From ZC4RG29 sp035304385 (GTDB lineage: Bacteria > Bacteroidota > Bacteroidia > Cytophagales > Cyclobacteriaceae), in assembly GCA_035304385.1 (NCBI GenBank), contig DATGQD010000027.1, forward strand, positions 1-64,000: DNA of 64,000 nt, read 5' to 3'. Below the pieces are notes generated by a model that was not told the origin of the DNA, did no database searches, and was given only the letters and a program-made list of their open reading frames with translations. Positions 1-7,927 of the stretch are shown in pieces (position 1 is the first letter of the stretch; each line of letters starts with the position of its first letter). Position numbers and translations under genes: made by a program.

Positions 1-480
1 AATATCTGGGCCATTGGCGACATCAATGGGGGTCCTCAATTCACCTACATCTCACTTGATGATTTCAGGATCATCCGCGACCAGCTCTTTGGTGGCGACT
101 ACACCTCGACAACCAAAAGAAAAACGGTAGCCTCGTGCGTATTTCTCACACCACCCTATGCCCATATAGGCTTACGGGAAAAGGAAGCCATCACGGCCGG
201 CTATCGGACAAAAGTTGCCAAACTTCCCGCAGCCGCAGTCCCGCGGGCCAGAATTCTGAATAACACCGTAGGTCTGTTGAAAAGCGTGATCGACGCCAAC
301 ACCAACAGGATTCTGGGCTGTTCACTATTTTGTGTTGAATCAAGTGAGATGATCAATACGATCCAGATCGCGATCAATACGGGACTCGATTACCGGGTCG
401 TTCGGGACACAATTTTCACCCACCCCTCCATGACCGAAGCATTTAATGATCTTTATGCTTCAGTTAAAGACAATGAGTGA
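1..480 (+). CDS. Pyridine nucleotide-disulfide oxidoreductase, C-terminal part (partial at window edge)
   Basis: The reading frame is open from the first base and ends in TGA at 478-480, giving the last 159 residues of a flavin-dependent disulfide oxidoreductase of the mercuric reductase/RclA group. The fragment opens with the WAIGDINGG motif, which binds the FAD phosphates and ribityl chain, and continues into the dimerisation domain. Near the end is THPSMTEAFNDL, the family's HP...E motif whose His serves as the active-site base at the dimer interface. The CxxxxC redox motif would lie in the missing N-terminal half, so the substrate cannot be inferred; the variant HPSMTE ending fits RclA-like or uncharacterised reductases better than dihydrolipoyl dehydrogenase. 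Confidence 0.85.
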   Translation, partial: NIWAIGDINGGPQFTYISLDDFRIIRDQLFGGDYTSTTKRKTVASCVFLTPPYAHIGLREKEAITAGYRTKVAKLPAAAVPRARILNNTVGLLKSVIDANTNRILGCSLFCVESSEMINTIQIAINTGLDYRVVRDTIFTHPSMTEAFNDLYASVKDNE

Positions 481-501
481 ATGCGTGGATGGGTAGGGTC
501 G

Positions 502-885
502 CTATCCGCCTACGACTTCTGAAGTCGCAAACTCCTCCATCCTTGTGATCAAACCATCCTCCACCGTATACACCTGCACCCACTGTTGCTTTAGCTCCCT
601 ACCCGATCGCTTCACTTTTTGGTGCTCGCGTCCCAACACCGCCACCATCTTGCCCTCGCAGATGTATTGCAGCGGCTCAAAGCTCAACATGTCGGTATTG
701 TTGATAATATTACTCATGAATTTCCGTACGCCTTCCTTTCCCTCGAACGTGCCTTTGGGTATCACCTGGGTACCGTGGTAAATCCAGACGGTGTCGGGAG
801 AAACGGTTTCCACAAACCCTTCTACGTCGCCCTTACCGAATGCCGAAAACATTCTTTCAACGACTGCCTTTGCCGTGTTATTCAT
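502..885 (-). CDS. SnoaL-like / NTF2-family protein
   Basis: A protein of 127 residues with the alpha+beta-barrel pattern of the NTF2 superfamily: an N-terminal helix (AVVERMFSAFGKGDVEGF), then DTVWIYHG and the sheet ending ITRMEEFAT. Members include SnoaL-like isomerases and many uncharacterised proteins, so the ligand is unknown. I place the start at the ATG at 885 because GGAAAGG lies just upstream of it; an in-frame ATG at 906 would add seven residues. It stands alone on the minus strand between a flavoprotein and a divergent AraC-type regulator, which could share its upstream region. Confidence 0.8.
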   Translation of the reverse strand: MNNTAKAVVERMFSAFGKGDVEGFVETVSPDTVWIYHGTQVIPKGTFEGKEGVRKFMSNIINNTDMLSFEPLQYICEGKMVAVLGREHQKVKRSGRELKQQWVQVYTVEDGLITRMEEFATSEVVGG

Positions 886-1130
886 AACCTTTCCTTTTGA
901 ATTCAATTTAATGCTCGAATGGGGATAAACTTTAACAAACGGAGGATTTTCATTTGCAGATTTACAATAGCTCCTATGTGTCCGATATGTCTATGTTGTT
1001 CAAAATATTCCCTACTCTCAGGTAAGCATACTTGACCAAACCATACTGAAACAATTCGATGGAAAGTCGCGTTATTTGCTTATCAGCTCTAAGTACAGAG
1101 TCTTGAATAATATTTGAATTCGCCACCCCT

Positions 1131-1904
1131 GTGAAGGTTCTCGATATCACACCGGCGCCCCTCCTGCAACCCTTCATTTCGGGCTACAAGATCGTTGAAA
1201 CCGATGCGGCGCGGACCAATAAAATCCTGCCCAATACTTCCGTTACGATGGCATTTCGTATCCGCGGGAAAAATCTGAACGTCCGAAATGGAGAAAGTCA
1301 CACGCTGCCGGGCATTGCTGTTTCCGGATTGCAGAAATCGCCACGGCTTATTGGCTACGAAGACAATACAGCAGCCTTGATCATCTTGTTCAAAGCTGCC
1401 GGGGCGGCAGCCTTCTTTAAGGAGCCACTCCACACACTGTTTACCCAAAGTGTTTCCCTTGACGAATTGATCCCTCCCTCAGAGGCAAGGACAATCGGCG
1501 ATCAGCTATCCGAAGCTGAAAAGGATGAGGAAAGAATTGCCATTGTCGAACAGTTTCTCATTGGCATGATGCATAAGCCTGAGACGGACCCGCTGGTCTC
1601 CGCGGCGCTTCAACAAATCACCCGACAGAATGGATTTGTCAGAATAAGGGATCTCAGGGACCAGCTGTGCATCAGCAAGGATGCATTTGAAAAGCGGTTT
1701 CGCAAGGTCGTTGGTGCATCGCCGAAGCATTTTGCATCGATCGTCCGGATGTCGGCTATTATAAGCCAAAATAGGGGTCGCGACGAACTACTCAACGCTG
1801 CCTTTGAAGCGGGCTTTTTTGATGAGTCACATTTTATAAAAGCCTTCCGACAGTTTACAGGTCAGAGTCCCGCTGACTTTGCCAGATCCGGTCCGGCCTG
1901 GTGA
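1131..1904 (+). CDS. AraC-family transcriptional regulator
   Basis: A 257-residue regulator with a GTG start. Residues 1-125 resemble the N-terminal effector domain common in Bacteroidota AraC regulators (pattern PAPLLQPFISGYKIVE near the start). The last 90 residues carry two helix-turn-helix units: the second has the family signature AAFEAGFFDESHFIKAFRQFTGQSP with the usual ADFAR ending. It should act as a one-component activator or repressor. The flanking SnoaL-like gene (divergent) and secreted SnoaL/ABM gene (downstream, same strand) are plausible targets, but that is inference from position. The inducer is unknown. Confidence 0.88.
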   Translation: MKVLDITPAPLLQPFISGYKIVETDAARTNKILPNTSVTMAFRIRGKNLNVRNGESHTLPGIAVSGLQKSPRLIGYEDNTAALIILFKAAGAAAFFKEPLHTLFTQSVSLDELIPPSEARTIGDQLSEAEKDEERIAIVEQFLIGMMHKPETDPLVSAALQQITRQNGFVRIRDLRDQLCISKDAFEKRFRKVVGASPKHFASIVRMSAIISQNRGRDELLNAAFEAGFFDESHFIKAFRQFTGQSPADFARSGPAW

Positions 1905-1905
1905 G

Positions 1906-1936
1906 CTTGAACCACATATCACATAGCTCACATAGG
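1906..1936. repeat. Imperfect direct repeat copy A (CTTGAACCA...ATCACATAG)
   Basis: This short stretch starts two bases after the AraC-gene stop codon. It shares CTTGAACCA and ATCACATAG with the copy at 2930-2952, and a third CACATAG follows within it. Such CACATAG-rich sequences look like low-complexity intergenic repeats; no hairpin or coding content was seen. Confidence 0.4.
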
Positions 1937-2019
1937 AATTACTTAGGACGGTAAATCAATGCTTTTTTACAATCATTGACCTGCAGACTCGTGCAACTTT
2001 GAGATATCAAATCGGTTGC

Positions 2020-2874
2020 ATGAAATCCAAATTAGCACAAGGCATTATACTTAGCGTCTTAAGCGCAAGTTTGTCATCATTTGGGCAGGGGACACCGGAT
2101 CACTCAAACAAAAACAACAGTATCATGGAAACACTCACAAAAACGAATAAGGAAGCCGTACGCGACTTTTACGAGGTCATCCTCAATCAGAGAAAATTAG
2201 ATCTACTCGATGACATCATTTCTGAAGATTACATCAATGTTCAGGGTGAGCAAGGCGCACAAGCCTTCAGGAAAACCGTCGAAGGCATCCTTGCGGCATT
2301 CCCGGACGCCCGTTGGAAAGTGGAGTCCATCGTCGCTGAAGAAAATTCCGTCGTGGTCCGGCATACGCTAACGGGAACACACCAGAATGCGTTTCAGAAT
2401 ATTCCCGGTACGGGCAAAAAATTTTCGAACGACGGCTGGGCATTGTACGAACTTATCAATGGTAAAATTATACGATCGCAAGTTCAAACAGACAGACTCA
2501 GTTTCCTCCAACAAATTAGCGTGTTGCCCGAGGATCCTCTGATTCACGCCAGGCGTTCTGATACGTATGTGTACTTCGTCGACAGGTTCCACGTGCCGAA
2601 GGACGCCGTCGATGCGTTTACCGAACGCATGAACCACAACAGAGCGTTTATCAAATCCATACCCGGTTTCGTCAGGGATGAGGTGATGGCGACCAAACTT
2701 GAAAACGGGGACTTGTCCATTATGACTGTCGCTGTCTGGGAAACTATCGAGCATCTGGACAATGCCAGGAAAGTCGTGCAAGAGGAATACAGAAAGATAA
2801 ATTTTGACCCAGCGGAATTTACAAAGCGTCATGGCATAACCATGGAGCGGCAATTATATCATGTACATAACTGA
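2020..2874 (+). CDS. Exported SnoaL-like ester cyclase / antibiotic biosynthesis monooxygenase fusion
   Basis: From the ATG at 2020 the product has 284 residues and begins with a signal peptide (basic MKSK, hydrophobic ILSVLSASLSSFGQ). The middle, about residues 40-165, is a SnoaL/NTF2-type ester cyclase domain, with FYEVILNQRKLDLLDDIISEDY and later ALYELINGKIIRS. The C-terminal part, about 175-275, fits an antibiotic biosynthesis monooxygenase (dimeric ferredoxin-like barrel) fold, with YFVDRFHVPKDAVDAFTERM and VAVWETIEHLDNARK. Single-domain members of both families act on small aromatic or polyketide-like molecules or have no known role. A longer TTG-initiated start at 1999 is possible but would put extra residues before the signal peptide. 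Confidence 0.8.
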   Translation: MKSKLAQGIILSVLSASLSSFGQGTPDHSNKNNSIMETLTKTNKEAVRDFYEVILNQRKLDLLDDIISEDYINVQGEQGAQAFRKTVEGILAAFPDARWKVESIVAEENSVVVRHTLTGTHQNAFQNIPGTGKKFSNDGWALYELINGKIIRSQVQTDRLSFLQQISVLPEDPLIHARRSDTYVYFVDRFHVPKDAVDAFTERMNHNRAFIKSIPGFVRDEVMATKLENGDLSIMTVAVWETIEHLDNARKVVQEEYRKINFDPAEFTKRHGITMERQLYHVHN

Positions 2875-2929
2875 AATTTAATATCGCGGGAATCGTCGGG
2901 TCGAGACGCGCGGCGGTGTGTCTCATTTA

Positions 2930-2952
2930 CTTGAACCATATAAATCACATAG
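2930..2952. repeat. Imperfect direct repeat copy B (CTTGAACCA...ATCACATAG)
   Basis: The second copy of the element at 1906-1936, about 1 kb away and again just 3' of a gene. It keeps CTTGAACCA and ATCACATAG with a small insertion between them. Confidence 0.4.
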
Positions 2953-2972
2953 AACAGCCTTTCATTGTTCAC

Positions 2973-3092
2973 CTACTCAAACCCCAACGCCCGAACTGGG
3001 TTTTCCTTTGCGGCGTAAACGACCGAACGCAAGAGACGAGTATGTTCCGCCCTTATGTTGCGAAAGGCAAAGGTTAGGTCTTTCAGGATCAT
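2973..3092 (-). pseudogene. 39-codon remnant of an FtsX/MacB-type ABC transporter permease
   Basis: On the minus strand an ATG at 3092 opens a 39-codon frame ending in TAG. Its first 14 residues, MILKDLTFAFRNIR, match the typical N-terminus of duplicated FtsX-type permeases (M..DLxFAFRxLR). Its last 13, AAKENPVRALGFE, match their typical C-terminus (A..NPVxALRxE). The roughly 750 residues expected between them are absent, so an in-frame internal deletion seems to have left only the two ends. I base this on the end motifs; the residues joining them fit neither domain. The remnant lies just before the operators of the Fic gene, suggesting a rearranged locus. It is too short to be a working permease. 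Confidence 0.6.
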
Positions 3093-3202
3093 AGGAAGGG
3101 GTACGGAGTGCCGGCACATAATTAGTATATGTGTTTCAGGGCGTCATCAAGATAATCCATTCGCGCACCCGCGACGCCTGTGGCCGGCCGAAAGTGAGAT
3201 CG

Positions 3203-3283
3203 TTAATCGGACATTTTGCCCACAACGATCATTTTAATCGGATATTTTCCCAATAATAGGAACTTTAATCGGAAATTTTCCCA
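3203..3283 (+). promoter_or_regulatory. Three direct repeats, 31-bp period: probable operators of the Fic-fusion gene
   Basis: Three near-identical elements begin at 3203, 3234 and 3265, so they are spaced exactly 31 bp, about three DNA turns, and face the same side of the helix. Each starts with TTAATCGGA, followed by one variable base, ATTTT and CCCA (the first copy has one extra G before CCC). The last ends 24 bp before the ATG at 3308. The downstream protein has an N-terminal winged-helix, AbiEi-like region, so autoregulation through these sites is the simplest reading. The repeats are seen directly; the operator role is inferred. Confidence 0.65.
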
Positions 3284-3307
3284 CTTTTACTCAGAAAGCA
3301 TCAATTA

Positions 3308-4798
3308 ATGGGAAAAATTCCTCCTTCCAGGGTTCAGGAAATCCTATTCGCCTCATCGAACAAGGCCGAATCCAGGAAGATCTCGGCGCTGTTAAAAGAG
3401 GGGCAAATCCGAAAGATTGCGCCCCGGATTTACACTTCGAATCTCTCCGAGGAACCCGCGGCGATCATTAAGCGAAACTGGTTTCATATCCTCTCAGCAC
3501 TGTATCCGGAGTCTTTGCTCAGCCATCGAAGCGCGCTCGAGTTTGTCCCCACGCCGGGTGGCCACATTTTTCTTACCTACACGTACACGGAGAATATAAA
3601 ACTTCCAGGATTGACCATCCACCTTTTGAAAGGTCCCCCAAAAATTGAAGGTGACAACGCGTTCTTCGGAAGTCTCTATGCCTCCCAGGAAGCCAGGGCA
3701 TTTCTCGAAAATCTCCAGCCGACCAGACGGACGACCTCGGCATCTAAGACATTACCGATTTCACAGATCGAGGACCGGCTTGAAGCCATCGTCAGGGCAA
3801 GAGGCGAAAAAGGATTGAATGAACTTCGAGACAAAGCAAAAAAAATTGCTCCACAGCTGGGCATGGAGAAGGAACTCAAAAAGCTGAACCAACTCATCAG
3901 CGATCTGTTAGCAACTGGAAAGTCAAACGGCCATCGGAACCTATCCTCCTCCGCTGCCATCGCCAGGTCCCTGGGTGAACCTTTCGACCCCGACAGGATC
4001 CGGCTCTTTGAAGGCCTTTACAAGGATCTCGCCGGAAAGGTATTCCCGCATTACCCTGATAAAAACACAACTACACAAGCCTACAAAACCTTTGCATTCT
4101 TCGAAGCCTATTTTTCCAATTTCATCGAAGGCACTCAGTTCAGCGTAGAGGAAGCCAGGACAATCGTCGAGACCGAAACACCGCTCCCCACCCGGGATGA
4201 GGATTCCCATGATATTCTCGGAACCTATCGAATAGTGTCGGACAGGAAGGAAATGTTAACCTGCCCCTCAGATGCCGATGAATTCCTGGATATTCTGAGA
4301 CGAAGGCATGCGATACTTCTTCAATCAAGACTTAGCAAAAGCCCCGGCTCCTTCAAAGACCGAAACAATCGGGCCGGCAATACCGAATTTGTAGACAAAG
4401 CACTTGTGGTCGGCACATTGAAAAAAGGCTTCGAATGGTATCGGTTATTACAAGAGCCGTTTGCCAAGGCAGCCTATATGATGTTCCTTGTGAGCGAAGT
4501 GCACCCCTTCCTTGATGGTAATGGAAGAATTGCACGTATAATGATGAACGCTGAATTGTCAGCAAGGGGACTTTCAAAAATCATTATTCCAACAGTCTAT
4601 CGCGACGACTACATGGGAGCATTAAGAAAACTAACCCGGCAAAGGATTGCTGATCCCTATCCCCGAATGCTCTTGCGAGCTTATGAATTCAGTTCGACTT
4701 TAGCAGGTGATAGCATTGACGAACTGGAAGCGCATTTGGTTGAAAGCAATGCGTTCAAGGACCCGAGAGAAGGGAAGTTGAAGATCATTCAGAATTAG
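3308..4798 (+). CDS. Fic family protein with N-terminal AbiEi-like winged-helix domain
   Basis: A 496-residue protein joining two modules. Residues 1-100 resemble the winged-helix part of AbiEi antitoxins and related regulators (SALLKEGQIRKIAPRIYTSN, then HILSALYPESLLSHRSALE). The C-terminal half is a Fic domain with the complete active-site motif HPFLDGNGRIAR at residues 399-410, the loop that transfers AMP or a related group to a protein hydroxyl. Upstream, SNFIEG at 270-275 matches the inhibitory-helix motif (S/T)xxxE(G/N), so the enzyme probably carries its own brake. DNA binding and Fic catalysis in one chain, with three phased repeats in front, suggests a self-repressing single-gene toxin or signalling module. 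The target is unknown, and no separate antitoxin gene lies next to it. Confidence 0.85.
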   Translation: MGKIPPSRVQEILFASSNKAESRKISALLKEGQIRKIAPRIYTSNLSEEPAAIIKRNWFHILSALYPESLLSHRSALEFVPTPGGHIFLTYTYTENIKLPGLTIHLLKGPPKIEGDNAFFGSLYASQEARAFLENLQPTRRTTSASKTLPISQIEDRLEAIVRARGEKGLNELRDKAKKIAPQLGMEKELKKLNQLISDLLATGKSNGHRNLSSSAAIARSLGEPFDPDRIRLFEGLYKDLAGKVFPHYPDKNTTTQAYKTFAFFEAYFSNFIEGTQFSVEEARTIVETETPLPTRDEDSHDILGTYRIVSDRKEMLTCPSDADEFLDILRRRHAILLQSRLSKSPGSFKDRNNRAGNTEFVDKALVVGTLKKGFEWYRLLQEPFAKAAYMMFLVSEVHPFLDGNGRIARIMMNAELSARGLSKIIIPTVYRDDYMGALRKLTRQRIADPYPRMLLRAYEFSSTLAGDSIDELEAHLVESNAFKDPREGKLKIIQN

Positions 4799-4845
4799 TC
4801 CGCCTTTATCTCCTCGACTACGCACAGACATTTCCTTAACCAAAC

Positions 4846-4878
4846 TTTAGGAGCCAAGAAGGAATCCATATATATTTG
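4846..4878 (+). promoter_or_regulatory. Possible Bacteroidota-type promoter of the nirK operon
   Basis: TATATTTG at 4871-4878 fits the TAnnTTTG -7 box of Bacteroidota sigma-ABfr. A weak upstream element, TTTA at 4846-4849, is 21 bp before it. The implied leader to the GTG at 4919 is about 35 nt. I found no clear FNR/NnrR-type palindrome here. Confidence 0.4.
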
Positions 4879-4918
4879 ATCAGTTAGCTTAACTCAACAA
4901 GAAAATAAACCAGTAAAC

Positions 4919-6373
4919 GTGTCCATCGTATCCGTACTGAAAACCGGAAAGTTCCTGACACTTCCGGTCCTTTTGACATTCGTTCTGATAAGCTGTCAAA
5001 AAAAAGAGACGCCCGACAACGCGTCGATCCCCGTCGCCGACGATCCCGTCGAAACTGTGCTCACGTCACCTCCGCATGTACCTGAACCTGTGGGCGATCG
5101 AACGGCACGCAAGCTTGTCGTCAAAATGGAAATAATCGAACACGAAGCCGAAATTGCCGACGGCAGTAAATTCCTCTTCTGGACGTTCGGCAGCACAGTG
5201 CCGGGTCCGTTTATTCGGGCACGCCTGGGCGATGAAATCGAATTCCACCTTCAAAACCATCCGGATAACAAACTGCCACACAACATCGACCTGCACGCTG
5301 TCACCGGACCGGGTGGAGGGGCAGAGGCCTCGTTTGTGGCGCCCGGTCACGAAAAGGTCTTCTCATTTAAGCTAATAAACCCAGGGCTATTTGTCTACCA
5401 CTGCGCGGCAGCACCCGTAGGGATGCATATTGGCGCAGGTATGTACGGCCTGATCATGGTTGAACCCCGTGGCGGACTGCCACCCGTCGATCGGGAGTAC
5501 TATATCATGCAGGGCGATTTCTATACTACCGGTAAGACGGGCGAGCCCGGCACCCATGGCTTTAGCATGCAAAAGGCACTGGATGAAAAGCCCGACTACG
5601 TTCTTTTTAACGGTAGAGTCAATGCCCTTACCGGCGACAATGCGTTAACCGCAAACGTCGGGGAGACCGTCCGGCTATTCGTCGGTAATGGCGGACCTAA
5701 CCTCGTTTCATCATTCCATGTGATCGGTGAAATCATGGATAGAGTGTATACAGAAGGCGGGGCGGCTGTAAATGAAAATGTGCAAACGACGCTGATTCCC
5801 GCCGGCGGAGCAGCGATCGTCGAATTCAAAGTGGAGGTCCCCGGTACCCTGGTATTGGTCGACCACTCCATCACCCGCGCTTTCAATAAAGGCGCACTGG
5901 CTAACCTCGTGGTAGCGGGCGATTACAATCCCCAGGTATTTTCCGGCGAGATCATGGAAGGCATCTACCTTCCCGAGGGTAGCGTGATCCAGGAACAGGC
6001 CGGCGCGGAACAACCGATCGAGCCGCCAGCCATCCGTACAAAGGAAGAGCGCATTGAGCTCGGTAAGAACCTGTATGCGCGTTCGTGTATCGCGTGCCAC
6101 CAGGCAGACGGATCGGGCCTGGGCGAGGCCTTCCCACCGCTGGCTGAATCTGATTACCTTAACGCCGACGAAAGGCGGGCAATTGACATCGTCCTTAGGG
6201 GATTGACCGGGGAGATTACCGTCAATGGCAAAAAATATAATAGCGCCATGCCTGCACAGGTGCTCAATGACGATGAAATTGCCAGTGTCCTGACGTTCGT
6301 ATATAACAGTTGGGGCAACAAAGGGGTTGAAATAACGCCCCAGATGGTACGTGAGGAAAGACAGAAGGAATGA
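4919..6373 (+). CDS. nirK: Copper-containing nitrite reductase with C-terminal cytochrome c domain
   Basis: A 484-residue lipoprotein (ends of signal peptide: LISC, then QKKE) that should reduce nitrite to nitric oxide at the cell envelope. All copper ligands are visible: type-1 His121, Cys162, His170 and Met175; type-2 His126, His161 and His316. The catalytic pair is Asp124 (in HNIDLHA) and His267 (in SSFHVIGE). The C-terminal 110 residues add a class I cytochrome c domain with CIACH at 390-394 and a likely Met ligand in NSAMPAQVL, which would feed electrons straight to the type-1 copper. The GTG start gives a normal lipoprotein leader. The stop overlaps the next start (ATGA), so it is the first gene of an operon with a NirV-like gene and a SCO gene. 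Confidence 0.93.
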   Translation: MSIVSVLKTGKFLTLPVLLTFVLISCQKKETPDNASIPVADDPVETVLTSPPHVPEPVGDRTARKLVVKMEIIEHEAEIADGSKFLFWTFGSTVPGPFIRARLGDEIEFHLQNHPDNKLPHNIDLHAVTGPGGGAEASFVAPGHEKVFSFKLINPGLFVYHCAAAPVGMHIGAGMYGLIMVEPRGGLPPVDREYYIMQGDFYTTGKTGEPGTHGFSMQKALDEKPDYVLFNGRVNALTGDNALTANVGETVRLFVGNGGPNLVSSFHVIGEIMDRVYTEGGAAVNENVQTTLIPAGGAAIVEFKVEVPGTLVLVDHSITRAFNKGALANLVVAGDYNPQVFSGEIMEGIYLPEGSVIQEQAGAEQPIEPPAIRTKEERIELGKNLYARSCIACHQADGSGLGEAFPPLAESDYLNADERRAIDIVLRGLTGEITVNGKKYNSAMPAQVLNDDEIASVLTFVYNSWGNKGVEITPQMVREERQKE

Positions 6374-7149
6374 AATTGATCCTATTGTGCTTCATGGTCG
6401 TCCTTTGCAGCATTGCAAATGCGCAGGAAGTGGCGATGGCACGTGTTGAGGGAGGCCAATACCTGCCCCTTTACGGAGACAAAGAATCGCCCGTACAAGT
6501 GGCCGGCTTTCTCCTGGACGTGACCCCGGTGACGCACGAACAATATCTGGCATTCGTCAAGGCCCACCCCCGATGGAAACGATCGCGCGTGTCGCGTTTA
6601 TTCGCGGACGACCATTACCTTCAGACCTGGGCTAACGATACAACACCCGGCAAGGCTGTTCTTCAGTACCCGGTTACGAATGTGTCGTGGTTTGCCGCAA
6701 AGGCCTATTGCGAAAGCCAGGGAAAACGCCTTCCTACGGTTGACGAATGGGAATACGCGGCCATGGCCGACGAGCACAAGCGCGACGCGCGCCAGGACAG
6801 CCTCTTCAACCAGCGGGTAATCAGGGGATATGAAACCCCGCGATCCCATCTAAAACCGGTTGGAAATTCACCGGCGAACTATTGGGGGGTCAAGGATTTG
6901 CACGGACTGGTTTGGGAGTGGACCCTGGACTTCAATTCGGTGATCGTCACCAGCGACTCGCGGAACCACGATGACGCCAACAGTACCAATCTCTGGTGTG
7001 GCGGTGCGGCAATCAACGCCAATGACCTGATGAACTACGCTGCCTTCATGCGATATGCGATGCGGTCGAGCCTTAAGGCGCGCTATGCATTACAGAGCCA
7101 AGGTTTCCGATGTGCAAAAGACGCAGACAAAAATTCTGTAAACCCATGA
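6370..7149 (+). CDS. nirV: NirV-like formylglycine-generating-enzyme (SUMF1) family protein
   Basis: 259 residues with a cleavable signal peptide (MKLILLCFMVVLCSIANAQ). The rest is a SUMF1/FGE-sulfatase fold: VEGGQYLPLYGD, DVTPVTHEQYLAFV, PVTNVSWFAAKAYCESQGKRLPT, TVDEWEYAA, and the closing FMRYAMRSSLKARYALQSQGFRCA. NirV is a long-known partner of nirK in many bacteria, with no settled function; it lacks the paired catalytic Cys arrangement of true formylglycine-generating enzymes. Both its start (overlapping the nirK stop) and stop (overlapping the SCO start) are ATGA overlaps, so translation of all three genes is probably coupled. Confidence 0.88.
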   Translation: MKLILLCFMVVLCSIANAQEVAMARVEGGQYLPLYGDKESPVQVAGFLLDVTPVTHEQYLAFVKAHPRWKRSRVSRLFADDHYLQTWANDTTPGKAVLQYPVTNVSWFAAKAYCESQGKRLPTVDEWEYAAMADEHKRDARQDSLFNQRVIRGYETPRSHLKPVGNSPANYWGVKDLHGLVWEWTLDFNSVIVTSDSRNHDDANSTNLWCGGAAINANDLMNYAAFMRYAMRSSLKARYALQSQGFRCAKDADKNSVNP

Positions 7150-7778
7150 GGCATCTCCTTTCTGTACTACTCATTACACTGCTGATGGCGAGCTGTAACC
7201 AGAAAAGCAACCAGGCCGACGAACCTGTCGCCGATGAGGCAATACAGTCAACCCCTGAGGAGATGAGCGATCTTTCTATCTACCAGCTCACGATGCCCTG
7301 GAAAACACAAGAAGGCGAAGAAATAACTTTCCGCGATCTCAAGGGCGAAGTGCTTGTCGTTACCATGATTTACACCTCATGTCAAAGCGCGTGCCCCCGC
7401 CTCGTTGATGCCGTTAAGTCCATAGAATCACAGGTATCGGCCTCTGCTCCATCAGGCGCACGGTACGTTTTTATCAGTATAGATCCTGAGTTTGACACGC
7501 CCGAACGGCTGAAAGAATACAGCATCAAGAAAGAGATGGAAGATTCGCGCTGGCTATTTCTCCAGGGTACCGAAGAATCGGTTCTCGAGTTCGCTAATGT
7601 TGTCGCCGTCCGCTACGACCGCATTTCGCCGATTGAATTTTCCCATTCCAATATCGTGACCGTCTTTGACCAGCAGGGCGTCATGCTCCACCAGGAAGAA
7701 GGCCTCAACTCAAACTATCAAGCTACGGCCGAGGCGGTTATCAACGCCTTGTCCGCGCCTACTGCATCCAGGCAGTGA
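7146..7778 (+). CDS. SCO1/SenC-type copper chaperone lipoprotein
   Basis: 210 residues from the ATG at 7146. A lipoprotein signal (LITLLMASC) is followed by a thioredoxin-like SCO fold. The copper site is complete: CQSAC, a CxxxC motif in IYTSCQSACPR, and a distal His in EFSHSNIVT. SCO proteins deliver or reduce copper at cuproenzymes such as cytochrome oxidase. Third in the nirK-nirV operon, it most likely serves maturation of the copper sites of NirK (inference from context). Confidence 0.9.
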   Translation: MRHLLSVLLITLLMASCNQKSNQADEPVADEAIQSTPEEMSDLSIYQLTMPWKTQEGEEITFRDLKGEVLVVTMIYTSCQSACPRLVDAVKSIESQVSASAPSGARYVFISIDPEFDTPERLKEYSIKKEMEDSRWLFLQGTEESVLEFANVVAVRYDRISPIEFSHSNIVTVFDQQGVMLHQEEGLNSNYQATAEAVINALSAPTASRQ

Positions 7779-7837
7779 GCCACTGGGGATGAATTGCCCC
7801 GTTCAAGAGCTCAAAAATAAGCAAAATCGATCTGTCT

Positions 7838-7851
7838 GTCCCCGAGGGGAC
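7838..7851. terminator. Short GC-rich hairpin after the nirK operon
   Basis: GTCCCCGAGGGGAC can form a 5-bp stem with a CGAG loop about 60 bp after the SCO stop codon. There is no following T-run, so a terminator role is weakly supported. Confidence 0.3.
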
Positions 7852-7927
7852 TATTTGTGCGAATCTGTTGTTGTCTAAATAGGCGGATTGCCGACCGATA
7901 CAAACAACAATAAAGCATTCACATATT

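Noticed and set aside
3055..3237. Plus-strand frame of about 60 codons across the intergenic space before the Fic gene
   Set aside because: It runs through the permease remnant and the first repeat of the operators, with no protein-like pattern.
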